Part shown: positions 41,301-50,403 of the stretch, piece by piece
How positions within the stretch are numbered: position 1 is the stretch's first letter
How the letters are laid out: every line of letters starts with the position of its first letter
NCBI GenBank assembly: GCA_019096065.1
Contig: JAGUCH010000001.1
Span: 5,580,001-5,644,000 of the forward strand
Origin: Paracyclopina nana
Lineage: Eukaryota > Arthropoda > Copepoda > Cyclopoida > Cyclopettidae
Direction of reading: 5' to 3'
Length of the DNA: 64,000 nucleotides
Program-made: the position numbers and the translations under genes
The notes under the pieces: model-generated
Told to the model about the DNA's origin: nothing
Seen by the model: the letters and a program-made list of their open reading frames with translations, nothing else
Database searches by the model: none

Positions 41301-44300
41301 ACTACATTTGACTAAACGCACGGACTATTTGGACTTTTTTGACTAATTGGACTTTTTGGTCAATTGGCTTTTCTGCCATCTCAAACTTCTAGGACTTTTT
41401 GGACTATTTGTACTTAATGAACAATTTGGACTTTTTTGACTATTTCAACTTTTCAAATGTAAAGAACTATTTGGGCTAATAGGACAATTTGGACTTTTTT
41501 GACTAATTGGGTTTTTTGGTCTATTGAATTTTCTACCTTTTCAAAATAGTCAAAATAGTCAAAAGACCAAAAAGTCCAAATAGTCCAAAAAGTTCTCAAA
41601 GTTTGAAAAGGTAGAAAAGTTAATAGACAGCCTAATTCTTCGGTAAATCCACTCATATTTTGTTAAAAGTAGGCAATTTTTAGCTAAAAATAGTACTTGA
41701 AATTGATAACCATCTTTAAAAAGTTTTTTTAACTATTTAAGGATAGTCTTACTCTTGTGGATTCTTGTGCCCTTGGTTCATTGTATATTGATGTGCGTTC
41801 ATTCTGTTGCCCAAGTGCTCTTTGATTTGCTTGTAGTTTAGTGTGCGTTTCCGTCATTTGTAGTTCATGTGCGATTAGTTGTATGTAGATTCATGTGCGA
41901 TTGGGGTTGTATACATTCTAGCCCAAAAATCTTTGTAGTCTGACGTGCGCATTGTTTTGTAGGTTTATGTGCGATCGGTTGACTGTAGGACAAAGTACGC
42001 GCCCCCCAGCAAAGCAGCACTCCAGCCCGCATAGCATTGGGCTAAAACTCCCTCATGTTCCTCTCCTATGCTATGTCGACATTCCGAATTCTGCATTTAT
42101 TGGGCAATCGAACTCCAGCTGAACATTCTGCTACTAATTGTTGGCGAATTAACATTTTGCATGCTCGGCGCTGCCAGGGCGGAAAGGGGCAACAGCAACT
42201 TTTAATGGTCGTCCAAGCAAGGAAAAAATGGCGTGGCTCATTAAGCCTACAGCTAATTGGGTTTCACCTTAATTTGTGGTCTTAATTGTGCTTTTACACG
42301 AATATACATTAGCCCAAATCAGCCAAATTATGGGCCCATAAATATGTGGCAGCCCTTAATGTAGTTGAATAATGGATTATATTCACGCTTGCCCACTTAG
42401 GTAGTAGAAGTTGAAAGTGGCCCTAGTTAGATCAAGGCCAAGAAAACACATGGAAATGCAGAAAGTTACATTGGTTATTAATTAGCTTTGTTGCTGAATT
42501 GGCCGTACGTTACCTTACATTTGGTTGCACAGGCTAGTTTTTATTTTATGTAATTGTCGTGCTTGTCGGCTATAAGGTCGTTTTTCTGGCATTTACATTG
42601 TTTGTAAATGATTATGGTTATGATTCATGCAAAAGTGATGTTGTGCCATTTGTAATGGTTATCGAATTGCCACGTCCGAAAAATAAAGCTATGCGACTGC
42701 AATAAAAAGGGCTCATTCTCCTAAAAAGGGAGAAAGCTGATTTTATAATGATGGTTGGTCGATTTTGCTTCCATTTTCACCACTGATTGGACGTGATTCG
42801 ATGCGAGCGCATTTTTGAATGCACATTTGTGGTTTTTTTGGTGCATGCTTCAATTGCAAAAGAAATACGTAATTGTATTCGCACTCCTCATTCATTTATT
42901 GAAGACATTGAAGAATTGTTTCACTGTGGCGGAGAAAAAAACTGGTTGCAATGCTTAATTGTCGGCTTGAAACTATTTTAATAACTGGGAGCGAGCATGA
43001 TTGTCGATAAAAAGTTATTGCAAATTATGTTATTGAACATTCCATTTCCTTTGTGAAACTAAAAAATGATATTTCTTTGCTTAGAGCCCTCATCATTATC
43101 ATCGCAGTCATGATTGTCGTCTGCTATAACATTTTTCAGCCAATAGCAATCAAGGAATAATTTCGTTACTTAGAGTATTTGTTCAAAATGGTCGACTTCC
43201 TCTCGTAATTAGTTTGCTTCAAATTTGGCTACAATACGAAAATTTGCATTAACAGTCACCCCAGGTTGTGTTGAGCCTTTAAAAGTTCCCCCCACAGGTA
43301 ATTAAGTTGGGATAGCAAATTTCACCCTTTGTAGCCGAAGAGCTTCGTTAATTTTTCCACTGCTCCACGTAATATGACACATTCGCATTCACTAAAAGCT
43401 AACAGCAAAAGATGGCTTGATTTGATATGAGCACTGTGCAGATGGGCAAAAAGTACTGATAGCTATTTATTGCCTTATTACAGACTGTGACACTTTTTGC
43501 ATCTCACTTAATCTGTCTGAGCTACGAAACTCTATTAATTAGCATCTGTTTTTCGTCGCGCTGACAAAAGATTGCATTTAGAGAGCGCGTTTTTTAGCCT
43601 GCCCATGCAAATTGGAATGAAGCCATCAATTTGTCTTGACTTTTCCCTGCCGGAGGGCTTAAAAGTGTTTATAAAATGCATTAGAGCCACATTCCGAGCA
43701 TTTTGGATTGACTCTCAATCAAGAGACTCTGTCATCTCAGCTACCGATGAATTCATTACTTAGTATGCATGGAAGAGGGCGGAATCTAGAATAATTTTAC
43801 CTAGCTACATGTGTCCCATTACGACTGGCCCATTTCACTCGGCCTCATTGATTGACAAATATTATCGTGAAAGCTCGACAGTAGTTGTTGGTCTAAATAT
43901 TGGTCGAAGCAAAGCCAAGTCTGGCTGGATGTCTGCAAGCCATTCTGGAATTGATTCCTGGCACAACCACAAAGTCACGTTTCGGTTGTAGCCTGCATAA
44001 TCTAATAACAATGGTTTTCAGCTCGAGCTTCAAGAGCAGCCATCTGTGTGCAGGAGAAAAATGATTTCAATTTCAGCCAAAATAGGTTGTTTCGTTTGTT
44101 CTGGGGCAAGGTAAATGTGATAAATCAGAACTCATCAGGGTGAAGCCGAAACAGCCATCTTTTATGCAGATGAGCAGACCTCATTACAAACCATAACAAA
44201 AACCTGAACCTTAATAATAGCTAGCGCTTGGTATGTCTATGGAAAAGAGCCCTTTTTTGGAACACATGTTCCCTTTCATCACACGTGATTCAATTTTGAA

Positions 44301-45447
44301 AGGTCTAATTACGGGGCTTGAGATCACTCTAGATGGCAGTGGTTGTAATTATCATTAGAGGAGAAGGTGTCGCGCGCATCATCATTTTTGGAGCGGAAAT
44401 CATCACTTAAAAGCGTCTTTATATCTGCGAGTTCCAACCAACAACCTAAGAAGGGATCTCTGCGAAGCTACGTGAGCATTGATTGCACACTTCGTGAATG
44501 TGTTGTTGTTGTCTCGTGTGATTTGTGGAACTAGCGTCGGAAAAGCGTTGCTAGATGAGTTAATTCTACCTCATTATTGGCTGATTGGGCCACTTTATTG
44601 TCGAACTTTGTTTCTCTTATGATCACGTTTTTCATGCGCAAATGTTGAAGCACGCGAGAACCTCATTGAATGCCACTCTAATATGTGAATAACATGTCAA
44701 ATTAGTTGCTAACGTGTGATTCCATCCATACAACCTTTCAAAGCTCCGCCTACTTTTTTATAAAAGCAATCAGCATGCCACTATAAAGTTTGAAACAGAA
44801 ACTACAACCATTAACAATTACTAGGTCGACGTAGTCGGCAAGCACTGATGATCATAGCAAATTTTGGGTCGACCGGCTCGAAATTTCTACTTTGCGTGGA
44901 TTTAAATGCTTCCTGTCTTGAAAAAGCTCCAAAGTGACCGAAAGTGATCATTGCGCAATTTCACAATCAAGAATCCCAAAAGGGCAAATTAATTCACATT
45001 CTCCCACAAGTTTCTCTTTCGTGTGTATTAATATCGGCATTACTTTTGGTCGAGTCCAGTTGCAATCCCTAAAATTTGGGGATGATTTGCGCCACACCAT
45101 GGCTCAATTACACCAGCAATCCATCATCATTTCTGTTGTAATGAGCCTTTGACAATTCAATTGTTTGTCATCTCATCTGACCAAAATGAGGGGAAATTCG
45201 TGGTAAATTAAATAGACCTACCTTTGTTGTTATTGGACGGACTATTGTCCTGCTGCTGCTGTTGTTGCTGCTGCCTTAGACCATTGACTAAGTTGGATAT
45301 TGAGAAAAACGCAGTTTTGGCATTGCTTGTGGAACCATTTGAAACTTTATTGGGAGGAGACATTGAAGTGGGCGTGGCAGGATGTCGGGGTAAAACTATC
45401 CCACCCCCTGGAGAAAACATATTCGCTGGGGGACGACTTAAATCCAT
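22711..45447 (-). CDS. al: aristaless homeobox transcription factor (al2), complete gene
   Basis: Four coding exons on the minus strand: 45222-45447, 28193-28631, 25642-25687, 22711-23367. All junctions keep frame (phases 1, 2, 0) and give 455 aa, close to the roughly 400 aa usual for Aristaless. Domains: an EH1-like FSISNLV near residue 50, a glutamine run near 60, an acidic [10 protein letters not shown] segment, a paired-class homeodomain at about 192-251 with Gln50, [13 protein letters not shown] in the C-terminal half, and an OAR-like segment [20 protein letters not shown] at the end. Aristaless proteins pattern limb tips and appendages in insects; that role here is by family only. The ATG at 45445-45447 has an in-frame TGA four codons upstream. 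The gene sits in tandem with al1, same strand, and shares its exon plan around the homeodomain, so the pair likely arose by duplication. Confidence 0.93.
23368..25641 (-). other. al2 intron 3 (2.3 kb)
   Basis: This intron interrupts the homeodomain between ARIQ and VWFQ. It is AT-rich, and no other feature is supported in it. Confidence 0.8.
25642..25687 (-). CDS. al: al2 homeodomain middle exon (46 nt)
   Basis: It encodes (R)[15 protein letters not shown] between acceptor CTATTACAG and donor GTAAGTCG. It equals the al1 exon at 3367-3412 in length and phase, and is too short to be found without homology. Confidence 0.96.
25688..28192 (-). other. al2 intron 2 (2.5 kb)
   Basis: Noncoding, AT-rich. 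It contains a GC-only palindromic patch (CTGGCCGGCCAG, 27939-27950). No gene is seen. Confidence 0.8.
28193..28631 (-). CDS. al: al2 exon 2: acidic linker and homeodomain N-half
   Basis: The acceptor TTTATTGCAG lies before AT TCA AGC, giving phase 1 with exon 1 (G plus AT makes Asp). The donor GTAAATAAG follows FTR. It encodes an alanine-rich helix-like stretch ([15 protein letters not shown]), an acidic run and [20 protein letters not shown]. An in-frame ATG lies upstream of the acceptor at 28720-28722, but the exact phase match with the exon at 45222-45447 favours the spliced start. Confidence 0.94.
30836..30857. repeat. GCT trinucleotide run in al2 intron 1
   Basis: About seven perfect GCT units. 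It is intronic and not translated in any supported gene. Confidence 0.8.
41086..42010. repeat. foldback region with inverted tandem repeats
   Basis: The left arm (about 41090-41330) repeats a unit containing ACTACA and CGCACATG. The right arm (about 41760-41990) repeats its reverse complement, TGTAG..TTCATGTGCGAT, at least four times. Between them, 41331-41650 holds degenerate GGACTTTTTTGACTAATT repeats (a direct copy recurs about 155 bp on) and an internal hairpin whose arms, TCTACCTTTTCAAA and TTTGAAAAGGTAGA, are centred near 41572. There is no coding frame. It looks like a non-autonomous foldback element or an inverted minisatellite. The outer limits are approximate. Confidence 0.7.
45222..45447 (-). 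CDS. al: al2 first coding exon with EH1-like motif
   Basis: 75 codons plus one base, starting [16 protein letters not shown] and ending SPSNNNK at donor [21 protein letters not shown] fits the EH1/octapeptide pattern. An eight-glutamine run of mixed CAG and CAA codons follows. The TGA four codons above the ATG sits just inside this exon, so translation cannot start further up. The splice partner is 16.6 kb away, but phase and composition agree. Confidence 0.85.
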
Positions 45448-45534
45448 TTTTTCTGGTCACTGAAACTGGCACTTTTGAGATGTCATTTGGAATAAGTTAA
45501 TGTCAATTGTAAGCATATCAGTGCGTTGGCTTAC

Positions 45535-45770
45535 CTGGTATCTCTTGCCTATGTAGTCGACTGTATTATAGAGATGTTTCTTGCTTGCAGCACTTTTGCA
45601 GAATGCGAGGAAAGAGAGACAAATGGCGAAAGCTCCGGGGCAATGATCATCAAATCATCATTGCTTTTCATTGGCTTCAATTGTTTCGGAGGGGGCCGCG
45701 CATAAAATACGGGCGGACAAGCTACCGATCGAGACGACGAATATTGAAAAGTGCTACCAGATAACAAGTC
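45535..45770 (-). promoter_or_regulatory. al2 5'UTR exon and promoter-proximal region
   Basis: A consensus donor (ACCAG then GTAAGCC) at 45534/45535 and acceptor (CCAGTTTCAG) at 45460 define a 75-nt intron just upstream of the al2 start codon. The sequence above 45535 is therefore a probable 5'UTR exon. A CTATAATA element lies near 45567-45574. The upper limit is unknown. A 72-codon minus frame here is not in frame with al2. Confidence 0.55.
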
Positions 45771-45990
45771 AACACACTCTTCGCTAGTTTCGACTTACAA
45801 GCGCTTCTTTGAAGTGCGCTAAATGCGTGCATCTCACGCGTTCGTTCGAAGTAGTCGATAATAATCAAGCTACGCGTTGTACTCGGATTTTGCAGCGCTA
45901 CCAGATTGATAGAGATCATTCTAAGCTCCGAATTTTCAGCAACTAAATTTATTTTTCATTCCTTTGCAGCAGCAAATTTAAAAATTATTT

Positions 45991-46053
45991 TACAACTATC
46001 AGCATAATATCGCACGATATTTTGTTGATAATATCACAGGTGAAGAGGGCCTA
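45991..46053. mobile_element. MITE family A, truncated copy
   Basis: It carries the terminal part in reverse orientation: CAGCATAATATCGCACGATA, then TTGTTGATAATATCACAGGTG and GAGGGCCTA. The other end is missing. Confidence 0.65.
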
Positions 46054-46288
46054 AAACTAAGGTCTGCAGAGAGTTAATGCCCTTTTTTCCAATTGGTTAT
46101 GCACTGAATCGCCTTCTGAAAATGAGATTTGTCTTATGACAATTGAATGCGTCATGCAAAAATATTGGTCTAGTGTAGTTTTTAGCTGAATCGCCCCACC
46201 TTTAAAAAAAGCTGATATTATCAGTCAAGTCCTACCAAGTTAATTGTGAATTACCGGTACTCCCTGGTAGGTCATGGGTATAGATAAT

Positions 46289-46740
46289 GGGCCTGTTCAC
46301 CAGCATAGCATGGCTAATATTTTGAGAAAATATCGTAAAGAAATATTGAGAAACTAAGAATTTTGATTTTGCCGTCGGTTGTCTTTTGGCACTTGTAGAC
46401 CGATTTCGAAGGCAAAATTCTAAAAAGTTATTTTGCAAGTGCCGGATATTTGCAAATATCTGCACAATATTGCTCGTTATTTTGTCCTGGTTCACCTGGT
46501 TCACCTGGATTTTATGGCTAATATTTTAGCAAAATATTGGAGATAAATACTGAGAAACTGAGAATTTAGATGCTGTTGCAGGATAGCTTTTGGTACCAAA
46601 AGACCGAATCCGAAAAAAAAAATCTAAAATATCAATTTGGATACACCTGATATACCAGCATAAAATCGCGCGATATTTTGTTCATAAAATCATTGATGAA
46701 CCAGGCTTTTGTTGATAATATTGCAGGTGAACAGGGCCTA
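46289..46740. mobile_element. MITE family A, tandem array of two copies plus an end fragment
   Basis: Copy one spans about 46289-46494 and copy two about 46491-46706, both reversed relative to 20931-21154. A terminal fragment runs to 46740 (GCAGGTGAACAGGGCCTA). The join carries GGTTCACCTGGTTCACCTGG, two TIR tips side by side. Copy two shares the GGTACCAAAAGACCGAATCC block with the copy at 20931. Confidence 0.75.
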
Positions 46741-46799
46741 TATTTAAGTTCTGTTGCAGATATATTTCGAGTGAATCCCAGTAATTTCTATTATAGTAC

Positions 46800-46872
46800 C
46801 GTTGTAGTAGGGTAGATATTCCTCCGCGACTTCTACTAAGAAGTCGCGGAGGAATATCTACGTTGTAGTAGG
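46800..46872. repeat. perfect 22-bp hairpin flanked by 12-bp direct repeats
   Basis: Arms 46813-46834 and 46839-46860 (core GATATTCCTCCGCGACTTCT) are exact reverse complements around a 4-nt ACTA loop. CGTTGTAGTAGG occurs directly on both sides (46800-46811 and 46861-46872). A degenerate direct copy of the left arm with its ACTA lies at 47385-47411. This may be a miniature insertion with target duplication, or a recent inverted duplication. Confidence 0.85.
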
Positions 46873-47897
46873 TCCCACTTCTGCTCCGTCAGGAAATAGA
46901 TCCCATTATCCTGATCAGTCGTAGCAGATTCTGTTTCGTACGTCTTCGAGCAGATTCAATCCGGTACCTTCACAGAAGCTTCTAGCTTAGTAAGTCCTGG
47001 TAGATCCTATTCCGGCTTCTCTTTGCGGGGCTAGATGTCGCAGTGCGTCTTGTAAGGTTTAATAATAACTTTATCAAAAGAGCTTACCAAAACATGCTCA
47101 AGCTGAAAGTTAGCACTAAAGTAATGAAAATTGTCAAAATCGCGGGAAGGTAGATCGAGGTTAGACTGATCTCAAGAAAGTCGATCGCGGGAAAGAAAAT
47201 TCACCGTAGCTGCGCGTAGGGCTGATTTACCCCATTTGTTGGTAATGTTCGACTTTTTTCGCTCCGTGAGCCCAATTTTTGTATGCTAAGCACTCTTGAT
47301 TTTTTCGTAGCAAACTCTATGTATCGTGTGTGCGCGTATTGCTGCAGGAGAGCTTGATTATCTCAAGATTGTACCCAAGGCCTCGATATTCCTCCGTGAT
47401 TCGTGCTACTATTTAATACAGAAAATCAGCTGAAGTAATTTGGTTAATGCAAATGTATTAAAAATTGACCGGGGCACTATTGTATAAGTCAATACTAAAG
47501 CACAAAACTCTGACTTACTCTAGCGCACCATCGGAATGAGCTGCGGTTGGCTTCGAGACGAAATTTGATTAGAGTTCTGTGTATTTTTCTTCAATATACC
47601 TCCTTTTATTTGCTTTAAGCGCCTAAATTGTGAATGAATTTTTAGATGAAATCTAGAACTTATATCTGGGAGCTTGATAAAAAAGCCTGATAAGTCAATT
47701 GAGCTAACTTGCTTTGATGTAAGAAGTACTCGCGCCATCGAAGCTAAGGCTAACAGATTTGATGACTTTCCCATGCTAAACATGCGTCAAGAACTCACTG
47801 GAGACCCCACTTGGAGCGGCTTTGAAGTTATGTTTTTTGAAGTGTGGTCGTGTTTTTATTTTTGTTATGAATAATAAATGCAACTTTTCATTTCATA

Positions 47898-48281
47898 AGG
47901 CCGATTTCATATAATCGAAGCCAAGCTAAGGCTCAGCTCATAACTCAGCAAATACTGATTGTATTGGCACCAAATTTGGTAGGATTCATCAAAATATCAA
48001 CTGATAGCTGTGTTCCAAGTTTGGTTAAGTTCGGAGGCCGTTTAGAGGAGGTCATTTTGTAAGCAAAGCTAGGTATCTAGCTTGTCTTTTTAGGCAGGTA
48101 AAGTCAGCCTATGGAAGGGATCATCAGATCCAGTTGAAATTTGGTATGGTGGCTTATTAAGCTCTTCTTATGAATCCTTCCAAATTTGGTGCCAATCGAT
48201 TCAGTAGTTGCTGAGTTATGAGCCTCCAAAGAACCTAGCTTAGCTTGCCTTAGCTTGGCTTTGATTATATGAAATCGGCCT
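47898..48281. mobile_element. foldback/MITE-like element with long inverted arms (384 bp)
   Basis: The ends read AGGCCGATTTCATATAATCG and, in reverse complement, AGGCCGATTTCATATAATCA. Similarity continues inward for roughly 100 bp with gaps: AAGCCAAGCTAAGGC, CTCATAACTCAGCAA, TTGGCACCAAATTTGG and GGATTCAT occur in both arms. There is no coding frame. It is non-autonomous, and no certain target-site duplication is seen. Confidence 0.8.
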
Positions 48282-48784
48282 ATATTCTTGCTTCTTTGCG
48301 CTGACGTAATTTGTCAATCAAACTTTTTCAATTATACTGAGCCATGCAATGAGAATCGATCGTAATCGAACTGACCCCCACCAGAACTTTGCCTGAAAAT
48401 TTGGTTGAAAATCAAGGATAATTCGTGAACTATTGATATTCTTGATTATTTTCTGAATTGGCATCAAATCGGTGACGTTTTTGCGAGTTGAGAATGTGAT
48501 TAGTACTCAAATGATTATTTAAATCAACCAATGATTATTTGATAATTCTTTCCTAATCAATTGTTAACAATTCTTTCTCAACCTCCAAACCAGAATATTC
48601 AGGAATTTTTCAGGAACTTTTCAGGAATTGAATTCAGTTAATATTCAAGGACTTGATTTCAGTTATTCTTCAAGGACCTGTCAAAAATTATTTTTTTTGG
48701 GAGCTTTCTAGCTTTTATCTTTAGACTATGATGGATTTTGAAAGAAAGAGAAAGAAGGAAAGTTAGAAAAGCTAGAAAGAAAGT

Positions 48785-48858
48785 TTACCCATGGTGGATT
48801 CGGACCCATGAACCTCAGATTTGGAATCCAGCGCCTTGCCTCTAGACCACAGAGGACC
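48785..48858 (-). repeat. tRNA-derived sequence (SINE head or tRNA pseudogene)
   Basis: The minus strand reads TCCTCTGTGGTCTAGAGGCA, then GGATTCCAAATCTGAGGTTC and GGGTCCGAATCC, giving A-box-like and B-box-like promoters and a TTCCAAA loop (CCA anticodon, Trp-like). The acceptor and T stems do not pair well, so it is not a working tRNA. A pyrimidine-rich tract follows on the minus strand. Confidence 0.6.
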
Positions 48859-49852
48859 CACTACAATTTGCAATATTTTTAGCTACTATATTGTGCCGAA
48901 TATGCTATAGATGGAGATAGCTTAAATTCTTAGAGTTGCTTAAATGAACATTACTGAATAATTCTTGAAAAATCAAGCATAATTTATTGTTGAAAAGTTA
49001 CTGAATGAAAGTTCTTGAATAGTTCTTGAATTATCAAGAAGTATTTATTATTGAAAAGTTCATGAATTGCTGTTTTGGTGAACTCGTTTGAATCAGTTGA
49101 TAATTGAGAAACATAAATTGCTGACTTGCAAGCAAAAAAAGGTTGATGATTTCTTCATGAACATTCGAGAAAAAAACAGAATTGTTCCTTTAGTGACCAA
49201 TTCGCTGATGAAACATTCATGATTGATCAATAATTAATCATTAATGAAAATTAATTGAAAATATATCGCTTGAATATTTTGTGTGTCACGTAAAAATCAT
49301 ACAATTATTTCACATGAAGTTGATACACAAAACTTTCTTGATGATTTGAGAGAAAATCAAGCACTAAATAGTCATGTTTACTGAGAAAACGAAAATGAAA
49401 CGATTGATAATGAAAGATTCATCTAAAAATGTTTATCAAGCTTTTTGTTAAAGATTCTTTGCCAAGAATTCAAGTAATAATCATCAATGATTATTTCTTT
49501 TAGTCAAATTAACCGACTAATTGAGACAAAATCGTAGAAAGATTCTTTACCGAGTACGTAGTCTGGAGGAATCGCGTAACATTCGTTCTCGAATCGGGAA
49601 CCAAAGTTCTGGTGGGGACGCCTTTTTGCTTTTGAATGTAAGGTGGACTGCCGACTGAAATTAGCGGTCTAGCTATGCTTTGGTAAGGCCTCTGACAAAA
49701 TAAGTATAATTCTGTGGATATAACCAGGAAAAAAGCTGTGCTCTCCAACTAATTGCCTTGGTGGACGGGCCTGGTCGTAAGTATAGTGCGGTTAAACCAG
49801 TTAAAATCAGGTGGCGATTAACGTGCTCATGCTCATGTTTGAATGAAGTTAG

Positions 49853-50097
49853 CGGGCTACCTAGTTCAACTTTTTTATTCGAGAGAGCGGCAATCATCCA
49901 ACACACATTGCTGAGCAAATTGCAAAGGTCGAAACTCTGGTCGAAGTCATAGGTGGCGCAATTTTTTAGTAAATCTGTCACTCCACCTCGCCAAGTAAGT
50001 AAGTTCGACCTTTGCAAATTTTGGTGGGCTCGCGTTGATCTCAGCTAGCCAAGATTGCCGCTCTCTCTTATAATAAAGTTGAACTAGGGCTACCCCA
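49853..50097. mobile_element. foldback element with nested inverted repeats (245 bp)
   Basis: The outer arms share CTAGTTCAACTTT and GAGAGAGCGGCAATC in inverted orientation (49853-49895 and 50053-50097). An inner pair, TTGCAAAGGTCGAAACT and AGTTCGACCTTTGCAAA (about 49919-50018), also folds. There is no coding capacity. Confidence 0.75.
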
Positions 50098-50188
50098 TGC
50101 CCAAAGAAATTATGCTCGGATTTACGTTTCTATGTGAATGACATGGCTCTGTGTAGTATTGTGTAGTTTGGGCGCAAAAAGCATTTCT

Positions 50189-50258
50189 CAGAGGACTCGG
50201 TGGTTAGAGCGTTGGATTCTAGATTTGGCTATTAATTTGAATCCCAGTCCTGCCTTAG
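50189..50258 (+). repeat. tRNA-derived sequence, copy 2
   Basis: GGACTCGGTGGTTAGAGCG resembles an A box and D arm, GGATTCTAGATTTGG an anticodon arm, and TTTGAATCCCAG a B box. The stems are incomplete, so a functional tRNA is unlikely. It lies about 140 bp before a third tRNA-like sequence in the same orientation. Confidence 0.5.
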
Positions 50259-50328
50259 CTTCTTTTTTATCTCATCATTTAGCTTAAAATATAAAAAAAT
50301 AGTTTTGGGAAATCAATTACAATATATG

Positions 50329-50403
50329 ATGTTGCCATAGCTCAGTGGTTAGAGCATTGACTTTATAATTCGACTTCCTGAGGTTCGAATCTAGGTAGTC
50401 CCA
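50329..50403 (+). repeat. tRNA-derived sequence, copy 3
   Basis: TAGCTCAGTGGTTAGAGC matches an A box and D arm very well, and GGTTCGAATCT matches a B box. The loop reads TTTATAA. The acceptor ends (GTTGCCA and AGTCCCA) and the T stem do not pair, which argues for a SINE head or pseudogene over a working tRNA. Confidence 0.6.

Larger units (their letters stand above)
28632..45221 (-). other. al2 intron 1 (16.6 kb)
   Basis: A very long first intron, hundreds of times longer than the collagen introns. It is AT-rich with many TAATTA/CAATTA cores, a GCT run (30836-30857), GA runs (for example 40388-40400), and a roughly 0.9-kb foldback region with tandem repeats (41086-42010). No nested gene is supported. 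The longest open frames (30789-31178, 38182-38547) lack domains. Size and position suggest embedded enhancers, which is inference. Confidence 0.75.

Noticed and set aside
49673-50017. Minus frame of 114 codons.
   Set aside because: It overlaps the foldback element and has no domain or splice support.
50329-50403. Functional tRNA gene.
   Set aside because: The A and B boxes are good, but acceptor and T stems do not pair, so it is treated as tRNA-derived.
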